Below, in pieces: positions 57,857 to 64,000 of a stretch of DNA of 64,000 nt (positions within the stretch are counted from its first letter, which is position 1; each line of letters begins with the position of its first letter). Both the position numbers and the translations under genes were made by a program. The notes under the pieces were generated by a model. That model did not search any database. It was not told the origin of the DNA and worked only from the letters and a program-made list of their open reading frames with translations. The stretch is from Pseudomonas argentinensis (GTDB taxonomy: Bacteria; Pseudomonadota; Gammaproteobacteria; Pseudomonadales; Pseudomonadaceae): assembly GCF_001839655.2 (NCBI RefSeq), contig NZ_CP056087.1, positions 2,108,001-2,172,000 on the forward strand. Direction: 5' to 3'.

Positions 57857-59044
57857 ATGGCTCTTACTGTCAACACCAACGTGGCGTCGCTGAACACTCA
57901 GCGCAACCTGAACACCTCTTCCAACTCGCTGAGCACCTCCCTGCAGCGTCTGTCCACCGGTAGCCGTATCAACAGCGCCAAGGATGATGCCGCCGGTCTG
58001 CAGATCTCCAACCGTCTGACCAGCCAGGTCAACGGCCTGAGCGTCGCCACCAAGAACGCCAACGACGGCATCTCGTTGGCCCAGACCGCTGAAGGTGCGC
58101 TGCAGCAGTCCACCAACATCCTGCAGCGTATGCGTGATCTGTCCCTGCAGTCGGCCAACGGCTCCAACAGCACTTCGGAACGCGACGCGCTCAATAGCGA
58201 AGTCGGTCAGCTCAAGAAAGAACTGGACCGTATCAGCAACACCACCACCTTTGGTGGTCGTAAGCTGCTGGACGGCTCTTTCGGTACCGCGAGCTTCCAA
58301 GTGGGTTCGGCTGCGAACGAAATCATCAGCGTCGGCATCGACGAGATGAGTGCCGAGTCGCTGAAAGGCTCTTACTACACCGCCAGCGGTGGTGCGACCA
58401 CCTTTGCAACCGGCACCGCCGCGAGCACCGGCAGCATTACCATCAACACTGCAGCCGTCAACGGCGCTGCCAGTGGCGAGACCAAAATCACGGTCAACTT
58501 CAAGGGCAATGAAACGGCCGAGCAGGCAGCTTCCAAGATCGCTGCGGCGGTCAACGATGCCAACATCGGCGTGGGTGCCTTCGTCGATGGTGACAAGATT
58601 AGCTACATCGCCCGGGCTGGCGAAAATGCTTCCGGCGTTGCCACCGGCAGCATCACCTCGATCTCCTTCGCGGGTGCTGCGTCCGGCGCTACTGCGGTCA
58701 CCGCGTTCTCGGCATCGGCTTCCGGCGACAGCCGCGTGTCCGACATCGACATCAGCTCGGCCAGTGGTGCACAGGCTGCGGTACTGGTCATCGATGATGC
58801 GCTGAAAATGATCGACTCCCAGCGCGCTGATCTGGGTGCCATCCAGAACCGCTTCGACAACACCATCGCCAACCTGCAGAACATCGGTGAAAACGTTTCG
58901 GCAGCCCGGGGTCGTATCCAGGACACTGACTTCGCCGCAGAAACGGCCAACATGACCAAGAACCAGGTGTTGCAACAGGCTGGTACCGCGATTCTGGCCC
59001 AGGCTAACCAGTTGCCACAGTCGGTTCTCAGCCTTCTGCGCTAA
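57857..59044 (+). CDS. fliC: Flagellin FliC
   Basis: 395 aa from ATG 57857 (TGGAGGA upstream). Conserved D0/D1 ends: [37 protein letters not shown], and the C-terminal [20 protein letters not shown] with final LLR. The central variable region (about residues 175-300) is rich in Ala, Ser, Thr and Gly and is the expected O-glycosylation surface. The length is near the P. aeruginosa a-type flagellin (394 aa), yet the modification island upstream resembles the b-type one. Exported through FlgN/FliS-assisted type III secretion. Confidence 0.97.
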   Translation: MALTVNTNVASLNTQRNLNTSSNSLSTSLQRLSTGSRINSAKDDAAGLQISNRLTSQVNGLSVATKNANDGISLAQTAEGALQQSTNILQRMRDLSLQSANGSNSTSERDALNSEVGQLKKELDRISNTTTFGGRKLLDGSFGTASFQVGSAANEIISVGIDEMSAESLKGSYYTASGGATTFATGTAASTGSITINTAAVNGAASGETKITVNFKGNETAEQAASKIAAAVNDANIGVGAFVDGDKISYIARAGENASGVATGSITSISFAGAASGATAVTAFSASASGDSRVSDIDISSASGAQAAVLVIDDALKMIDSQRADLGAIQNRFDNTIANLQNIGENVSAARGRIQDTDFAAETANMTKNQVLQQAGTAILAQANQLPQSVLSLLR

Positions 59045-59119
59045 CCGGTACGAAGGTCAGGGAAAATTCGGGGGGGAGCGTTCGCGCTTCGCCCCGTTCT
59101 TCGTTGAGAGGTCAGCATC

Positions 59120-59479
59120 ATGGACATTAAGTCGATCAGTAGCCAAGGAGTCATCCCTGTCGATCGCCTGTCGAATAAAAATGTCGCAGCTCTGGTTGTG
59201 CAGCAATCTGCACCTGCAGTGGCGCAGTTTCCTGTCGAAGATATGCGCGATCCGTCGAAGGAGGAGTTGCAGCAGGCGGTCGCGAGTGTCGAGTCCTTCA
59301 CGCAGAGCATTCGCCGCGATCTCAAGTTCTCAATGGACGATGAGAGCGGTAAGGTGGTGGTCAAAGTAACTGACTCGAAGACCGGCGAGGTCATTCGTCA
59401 GATGCCTTCGGAAGAAGCATTGAGGCTAGCGCAGCGGCTTGATGAAGCGCGCAGCCTGTTATTCAAGGCTGAGGCTTGA
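59120..59479 (+). CDS. flaG: Flagellar protein FlaG
   Basis: 119 aa. The FlaG domain is at the C-terminus: SIRRDLKFSMDDESGKVVVK and DSKTGEVIRQMPSEEALRLA. FlaG limits filament length in pseudomonads and vibrios. 75 nt after fliC and just upstream of fliD, the standard order. Confidence 0.94.
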   Translation: MDIKSISSQGVIPVDRLSNKNVAALVVQQSAPAVAQFPVEDMRDPSKEELQQAVASVESFTQSIRRDLKFSMDDESGKVVVKVTDSKTGEVIRQMPSEEALRLAQRLDEARSLLFKAEA

Positions 59480-59552
59480 GGATTCTGGCGCGTATGCTGC
59501 ATTGAATCGCGTGTAAGCGGCTTTGCCGTCAATGAACTGACGAGGGTTTGTC

Positions 59553-60998
59553 ATGGCTGTCACGACAATCAATGGTTTCAACTCAGGGCTAGACATCAAA
59601 GGGATCGTCAAAGCCATGGTTGACTCTGAAAGGGCGCCCAAGGCTCAGCAGCTTTCCAAGCTGCAAACGAAGACCATGGCGCAGATTTCTGGCCTGGGAT
59701 CCTTGAAGTCGGGCATCTCCAATTTGCAGAGCGTGATGAAGGACCTGAACAGCGCCAAGTTGTTCCAGGCGCGCACGGTAACTTCGTCGGACACCACTCA
59801 GGTTTCAGCAAAGGCTGGTGCTACAGCGACACCTGGTACCTACAAGGTCGACGTCACGCGTCTCGCTACAGCCAGCACCGTGGCGAGTGCTGCAGTCGAG
59901 AAGGATGCAAAGTTCGCTGCCGGTGGCAGCTTGACAATCAGTCTCGGCGATGATGCGCTGAAGACAGTTACGCTACCGACGGGAAAAGATTTATCCCTCT
60001 CAGAGGTGAGCACCGCGATCAATACGCAGCTCAAAAACCAAGGCATATCGGCTACCGTCGTGACCAACCCGAGCGATGGCAAAGCGCGATTGATGCTCAC
60101 CTCCAACAAGACGGGTGATGGCAACGACATCACACTTTCTGCCAGTGGCGATCTTGCCAAGCTAGAGATACCGGTGCAGGGCGCGAGTAACAATCCGCCG
60201 GATGGCGTGCAGTACATTTCCAAGGCCTCTAACGCGCAGTTGAGCATCAACGGCTTGAGCATTCAGAGTGCCAGCAACACTGTGAGCGACGCCATCGAAG
60301 GCGTCACCCTGACCCTGACGGCGCCGACGACCAGCAACTCGACTGTCAATGGCGAGACGGTTTCGACCAGCAAGCCCGTTATGCTGACGGTCGCCGAGGA
60401 TAAAGCTGGAGTCAAAGGCAACGTCAAGAAGTTCGTCGAGGCATATAACAGCCTGATGACGACAACCAGTTCGCTCACCCAGGTCACCAAGGTCGGTGAG
60501 GATGGAGCCCCCATTGCCGCTGCGCTCGTTGGGGATGCCGGGGTTCGTCAGTTGCTCGGCACCATGCGTACCGAACTCGGCAACCCGCAGCCGGGAGCGG
60601 ATAGTGGTGTGCGTATCCTTGCCGATATGGGGATCACCACGGGCAAGGATGGCAAGCTCGTCATCGACGACGCCAAACTGACCAAGACTCTGGACGAGAA
60701 CTACGAAGCTGTTGCCGGCTTTTTCACTGGCGATGAAGGTCTGATGAGCCGCCTTAGCAGCAAGCTTGAAATCTACACCCAGACCGGTGGCATCCTTGAA
60801 TCGCGTGTCAGCGGTTTGAACGGTACGATCAAATCGATCGATAAGCAGAGCGACGCACTCACCATGCGCATGGACAAGTTGCAAGCTCGCTTGTTGGCCC
60901 AGTTCAATGCTATGGACGGGCTACTAGGGCAGATGAGCTCTACCAGCAATTCGCTGGCTTCGGCGTTATCCAGCCTGCCGGGTGTAGTGCGCTCCTGA
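59553..60998 (+). CDS. fliD: Filament cap protein FliD (HAP2)
   Basis: 481 aa. N-terminus INGFNSGLDIKGIVKAMVDS, QISGLGSLKSGISNLQSVMK. Middle beta domain with YISKASNAQLSINGLSIQSA. C-terminus IKSIDKQSDALTMRMDKLQA and LLAQFNAMDGLLGQMSSTSN. Caps the filament and is an adhesin in P. aeruginosa, where A and B types exist. 73 nt after flaG. Confidence 0.95.
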   Translation: MAVTTINGFNSGLDIKGIVKAMVDSERAPKAQQLSKLQTKTMAQISGLGSLKSGISNLQSVMKDLNSAKLFQARTVTSSDTTQVSAKAGATATPGTYKVDVTRLATASTVASAAVEKDAKFAAGGSLTISLGDDALKTVTLPTGKDLSLSEVSTAINTQLKNQGISATVVTNPSDGKARLMLTSNKTGDGNDITLSASGDLAKLEIPVQGASNNPPDGVQYISKASNAQLSINGLSIQSASNTVSDAIEGVTLTLTAPTTSNSTVNGETVSTSKPVMLTVAEDKAGVKGNVKKFVEAYNSLMTTTSSLTQVTKVGEDGAPIAAALVGDAGVRQLLGTMRTELGNPQPGADSGVRILADMGITTGKDGKLVIDDAKLTKTLDENYEAVAGFFTGDEGLMSRLSSKLEIYTQTGGILESRVSGLNGTIKSIDKQSDALTMRMDKLQARLLAQFNAMDGLLGQMSSTSNSLASALSSLPGVVRS

Positions 60999-61355
60999 CA
61001 CGTACGTAGCGGCTAATTAGGCGCTTATCAAGCGCAGCGGCCTCAGCTGTCATATGGCTCAGTAAATGACCGTTCCATGCCGCCGCTTGGGCGTGCCGAT
61101 CGAAATCACGGCGGGCTGGTGGACCGCTTTCAGGCTGCAACCCGACCTCGGCGTACCGTGATCTGCGGTCACACGCGGATGCGTGCTTTACGCTGGGACG
61201 GTCCCGCAGCTCTGCGCCAGGTTAGGGTGCTGCAGCGGTGAGCTGCATGAATACGCATGCAATCATGCTCATTTACAGCACCGCTGATTGCCAGCACGCG
61301 ATTGCGATCCTAGCTAGTGCGCGGCAGGATGAGACGATAAAGCTTGAATCACTGC
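60999..61355. other. 357-nt gap after fliD
   Basis: No gene supported on either strand. A short minus-strand open frame at 60940-61140 overlaps fliD and resembles nothing. The right end holds the fliS sigma-28 promoter. A short AATCATGCTCATTTACAGCAC segment at about 61261-61281 recalls the core of repeat family A, but its arms are missing. Confidence 0.6.
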
Positions 61356-61382
61356 TAAAGCTCAGGCCGAGCATGCCGATAC
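61356..61382 (+). promoter_or_regulatory. Sigma-28 promoter of fliS
   Basis: TAAAGCTC, 11-nt spacer, GCCGATAC. 37 nt before the fliS start. Nearly consensus. Confidence 0.8.
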
Positions 61383-61418
61383 ATTGAGTATTCCCGCTGT
61401 ACACTGGAGTACATCTAC

Positions 61419-61796
61419 ATGAATGCCATGGCCGCTATGCGTCAGTACCAAAACGTCAACACTCAGGCTCAGGCTGTAGATGCCAGCCCGCACCGTCTGA
61501 TTCAGATGCTGATGGAAGGTGGCCTGACTCGTCTGGCACAGGCGCGTGGTGCCATGGAGCGTGGTCAGTTTGCGCTCAAGGGTGAGTTGATCGGCAAGGC
61601 CATTGGTATCATCGGCGGGCTGCGTGAAGGCCTGAACTTTGAGCAGGGCGGTGAGTTGGCCCATAATCTCGATAATCTGTATGACTACATGAACCGTCGC
61701 TTGCTCGAAGCAAACCTTAAAAACAGCGTCGAACCACTCGATGAAGTTGCAGACTTGCTGCGCAACGTGAAGACCGGCTGGGATGCCATCGCTTAG
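61419..61796 (+). CDS. fliS: Flagellin export chaperone FliS
   Basis: 125 aa: AMRQYQNVNTQAQAVDASPH, RLIQMLMEGGLTRLAQARGA and LAHNLDNLYDYMNRRLLEAN are signature FliS helices. It binds the C-terminus of flagellin and prevents its assembly in the cytoplasm. CTGGAG precedes the start. Confidence 0.95.
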   Translation: MNAMAAMRQYQNVNTQAQAVDASPHRLIQMLMEGGLTRLAQARGAMERGQFALKGELIGKAIGIIGGLREGLNFEQGGELAHNLDNLYDYMNRRLLEANLKNSVEPLDEVADLLRNVKTGWDAIA

Positions 61797-61824
61797 TGAT
61801 TGGCGTGCTGAAAGGAGCTTTTCC

Positions 61825-62121
61825 ATGAATACATCTGTTCAGCGTCTCCAGAATACGGGTACGGCCATGCGCCAAGCATTGTCCACCCAGGACTGGGCGG
61901 CCATTGGCGAGCTGGATCTGCAGTGCCGGCAGGCTGTCGAAGAGGCGATGGTGGATGCCGCCGATGAGGACGGTGCGCTGCGTGCGCGCATGCAAGAGCT
62001 CCTGGATCTCTACAAGGATCTGGTCAGTGCCTGCCAGGCTGAGCGGCAACGGTTGGCCAACGAACTGGTGCAATTCAATCAGTCGCAGCAGGGTGCCAAG
62101 GTCTATCAGCTTTTTGGCTGA
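61825..62121 (+). CDS. fliT: FliT-like flagellar chaperone
   Basis: 98 aa from ATG 61825 (AAAGGAG 8 nt upstream). All-alpha: VQRLQNTGTAMRQALSTQDW, RQAVEEAMVDAADEDGALRA, KDLVSACQAERQRLANELVQ. Family similarity is weak by eye. Position after fliS and before fleQ equals PA1096 of P. aeruginosa. It should serve FliD export. Names differ among annotators (FliT or second FliS-like). Confidence 0.7.
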   Translation: MNTSVQRLQNTGTAMRQALSTQDWAAIGELDLQCRQAVEEAMVDAADEDGALRARMQELLDLYKDLVSACQAERQRLANELVQFNQSQQGAKVYQLFG

Positions 62122-62345
62122 GTGATCTGTCCATCTGACTCCGCTGCGCCAGTTCTTATCATCGATAGTGTTTGCGCTTTTCCCGTGCGTCTCGAATTCT
62201 CGAGAGCCTGCTCCAGATGGGCCTGATCAGCGCCTTGTAAATAATCCCGCCATAAAATTGACTAAGCGCCAATAATTTACTTTACTGCTGGCTATATGCC
62301 GGCGCACTGGTGGTCGGCGGCTTTTTCTTTTTGGGCCGAGCAATT
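62122..62345 (+). promoter_or_regulatory. fleQ upstream region
   Basis: 224 nt with an AT-rich segment (about 62236-62295) containing TTGACT at 62257-62262, a possible sigma-70 -35 with TTTACT about 17 nt on. AmrZ and Vfr repress fleQ from this region in P. aeruginosa, but I cannot place their sites by eye. Confidence 0.4.
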
Positions 62346-63818
62346 ATGTGGCGTGAAACCAAGCTTCTGCTAATCGACGACAACCTTGAACGTCGCCGTG
62401 ACCTGTCGGTGATCCTCGATTTTCTCGGGGAAGATCATCTCGCTTGTGGCAGCGGCGACTGGAACAAGGTGGTCGAGCAGATCGACTCCAGCAGAAGCAT
62501 TCTGGGTGTCCTGCTCGGCGAGGTACAGCTCAAGGGCGGCGCGCTGGATCTGCTCAAGGAATTCGCCGCCTGGGACGAGTATCTGCCGGTTCTGATGCTC
62601 CACGAGCACGCCACCACGGATTGGCCGGAAGAGTTTCGCCGTCGTGTGCTGGCAACCCTGGAAATGCCTCCGAGCTACAACAAGCTCCTCGATTCCCTGC
62701 ATCGCGCCCAGGTTTATCGCGAGATGTATGACCAGGCCCGCGAGCGTGGCCGACAGCGTGAACCCAACCTGTTCCGCAGCCTGGTAGGTACCAGTCGCGC
62801 CATCCAGCAGGTCAGGCAGATGATGCAGCAGGTGGCGGACACCGAAGCCAGCGTGCTGATTCTGGGTGAGTCGGGTACCGGCAAGGAGGTGGTAGCGCGC
62901 AACCTGCACTATCACTCCAAGCGCCGTGAAGCGCCGTTCGTGCCGGTCAACTGCGGCGCCATTCCGGCCGAATTGCTGGAGAGCGAACTGTTCGGCCATG
63001 AGAAGGGCGCCTTTACGGGCGCCATCACCAGTCGTGCCGGGCGCTTCGAGTTGGCCAACGGCGGCACGCTGTTTCTCGACGAAATTGGCGATATGCCGCT
63101 GCCCATGCAGGTCAAGCTGCTGCGGGTTCTGCAGGAGCGTACCTTCGAGCGCGTGGGTAGCAACAAGACCCAGAACGCCGATGTGCGTATCATTGCGGCG
63201 ACCCACAAGAACCTTGAAAGCATGATCGAGAGCGGCAGCTTCCGTGAGGATCTGTACTATCGCCTGAACGTATTCCCCATCGAAATGGCGCCGCTGCGTG
63301 AGCGCATCGAAGACATCCCGCTGCTGATGAACGAGTTGATCTCGCGCATGGAGCACGAGAAGCGCGGCTCGATCCGCTTCAACTCGGCGGCCATCATGTC
63401 GCTCTGTCGCCATGACTGGGCGGGCAACGTTCGCGAGCTGGCCAACCTGGTCGAGCGCATGGCGATCATGCACCCCTACGGCGTGATCGGCGTGGGCGAG
63501 TTGCCAAAGAAATTCCGCCACGTCGACGACGAGGACGAGCAGCTTGCTGCCAGCCTGCGCGACGAGCTGGACGAGCGTGCGGTGCTGACCTCGCCGTCGC
63601 CGTCGGTGCTGTCGCCGGCGATGCTGCCGGCCGAGGGTCTGGATCTCAAGGACTACCTCGGCAATCTGGAGCAGGGGCTTATCCAGCAGGCGCTGGATGA
63701 CGCTGGCGGCATCGTGGCTCGGGCTGCCGAGCGACTGCGCATTCGTCGTACCACGCTGGTCGAGAAGATGCGCAAGTACGGCATGAGCCGGCGCGAAGAT
63801 GAGGCTGGCGACGACTGA
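62346..63818 (+). CDS. fleQ: Flagellar master regulator FleQ
   Basis: 490 aa from ATG 62346, the same length as P. aeruginosa FleQ. Residues 1-130: receiver-like FleQ domain whose phospho-acceptor position is not Asp (GVLLGEV). About 140-375: AAA+ domain with Walker A GESGTGKE at 174-181, GAFTGA at 221-226 contacting sigma-54, and Walker [10 protein letters not shown] at 241-249. C-terminal Fis-type [23 protein letters not shown]. It activates sigma-54 flagellar promoters. By c-di-GMP binding, with FleN, it also controls exopolysaccharide genes. The sigma-54 sites in this window are its direct or FleR-mediated targets. Confidence 0.97.
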   Translation: MWRETKLLLIDDNLERRRDLSVILDFLGEDHLACGSGDWNKVVEQIDSSRSILGVLLGEVQLKGGALDLLKEFAAWDEYLPVLMLHEHATTDWPEEFRRRVLATLEMPPSYNKLLDSLHRAQVYREMYDQARERGRQREPNLFRSLVGTSRAIQQVRQMMQQVADTEASVLILGESGTGKEVVARNLHYHSKRREAPFVPVNCGAIPAELLESELFGHEKGAFTGAITSRAGRFELANGGTLFLDEIGDMPLPMQVKLLRVLQERTFERVGSNKTQNADVRIIAATHKNLESMIESGSFREDLYYRLNVFPIEMAPLRERIEDIPLLMNELISRMEHEKRGSIRFNSAAIMSLCRHDWAGNVRELANLVERMAIMHPYGVIGVGELPKKFRHVDDEDEQLAASLRDELDERAVLTSPSPSVLSPAMLPAEGLDLKDYLGNLEQGLIQQALDDAGGIVARAAERLRIRRTTLVEKMRKYGMSRREDEAGDD

Positions 63819-63926
63819 GTCGCTTGGCCTGGGCGTCATAGGATGGGCGGCGGCCCGCCTGATCTTTCCGAGCCTACCGCTCTCAGTCAGCAGATTGACG
63901 ACTCGTCACCTATCAAACTCTTATGT

Positions 63927-63956
63927 GCCTGAAAAGAAAGGTTTTTATTTTCAGGC
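63927..63956. promoter_or_regulatory. Inverted repeat overlapping the promoter downstream of fleQ
   Basis: GCCTGAAAA (63927-63935) and TTTTCAGGC (63948-63956) are a perfect 9-bp inverted repeat with a 12-nt T/G-rich loop. It may be the fleQ terminator (its right arm is not followed by a T-run) or an operator. Its right arm covers the -24 GG of the sigma-54 element. Confidence 0.5.
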
Positions 63957-63968
63957 ATGAGTATTGCT
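63953..63968 (+). promoter_or_regulatory. Sigma-54 promoter, probably of fleSR (genes beyond window)
   Basis: AGGCATGAGTATTGCT, GG and GC 10 nt apart, about 135 nt after fleQ. In pseudomonads fleS-fleR follow fleQ and are transcribed from a FleQ-dependent sigma-54 promoter. Confidence 0.78.
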
Positions 63969-64000
63969 ATCTCCTTGGTAAATGACCGCCTTCTGACGGC

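Noticed and set aside
59045..59119. Terminator between fliC and flaG
   Set aside because: A GGGGGGAGCG/CGCTTCGCCCC pairing exists but is imperfect and lacks a T-run, so I did not list it.
61259..61290. Fifth copy of palindromic repeat family A
   Set aside because: Only ATGCTCATTTACAGC matches the core. No complementary arms were found, so it is at best a fragment or chance.

Overview
The window is from a Pseudomonas chromosome. The DNA is GC-rich. The gene order aruC-F-G-D-B-E, alaS, lysC, rsmA/csrA, tRNAs, mgtE is the one I know from P. aeruginosa and relatives. CsrA is the 61-residue pseudomonad RsmA type, FleQ is 490 residues, and sigma-54 and sigma-28 promoters sit at the expected flagellar positions. 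No phage, transposase, plasmid or CRISPR locus is visible, and I cannot name the species.

Layout. 1-5256: a D-amino-acid utilisation cluster. A RidA-like protein, an N-acyl-D-amino-acid deacylase and an RpiR-type regulator point left. A fold-type-III PLP amino-acid deaminase and a KDG-type sugar kinase point right. 5377-6771: a nitronate monooxygenase-like enzyme and a small unknown protein. 7127-15093: the arginine succinyltransferase (aru/ast) operon with an ArgR-like half-site upstream. 15132-20788: ltaE, alaS, lysC and rsmA. 20850-21459: tRNA-Ser(GCT), then three tandem copies of tRNA-Arg(ACG). 21515-26494: a DUF4124-like secreted protein, mgtE, amrZ, phnN, three tiny envelope proteins and an Lrp-type regulator. 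26693-30160: a fused IorA-IorB indolepyruvate ferredoxin oxidoreductase. 30384-30752: tRNA-Arg(CCT) and, on the minus strand, a PrrF-type iron-responsive sRNA. 30905-33044: yceH and an MFS transporter.

33260-64000 is a flagellar region: ycgR-flgN-flgM-flgA on the minus strand, then cheV-cheR, flgBCDE, flgFGHIJKL, a flagellin modification island, and fliC-flaG-fliD-fliS-fliT-fleQ. Promoter signals fit the known pseudomonad hierarchy. Sigma-54 elements precede flgA, flgB, flgF, the modification island and the genes after fleQ. Sigma-28 elements precede flgM, fliC (two in tandem) and fliS. The window also holds fleQ itself and the AmrZ and RsmA genes, whose products control motility in related species.

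The most unusual content is the modification island at 49571-57527. It encodes a methyltransferase, a HAD phosphatase, a nucleotidyltransferase and a 1763-residue protein. That protein joins, in order, a methyltransferase, a CDP-glycerol glycerophosphotransferase-like domain, two GT2-like regions and a GT-B-like domain. The set suggests assembly of a phosphate-linked, methylated glycan on flagellin. A second theme is palindromic repeats: four copies of one family with covarying arms (inside the aru operon, in the alaS leader, and after the deaminase and ior genes) and one element of another family at 33056-33262.
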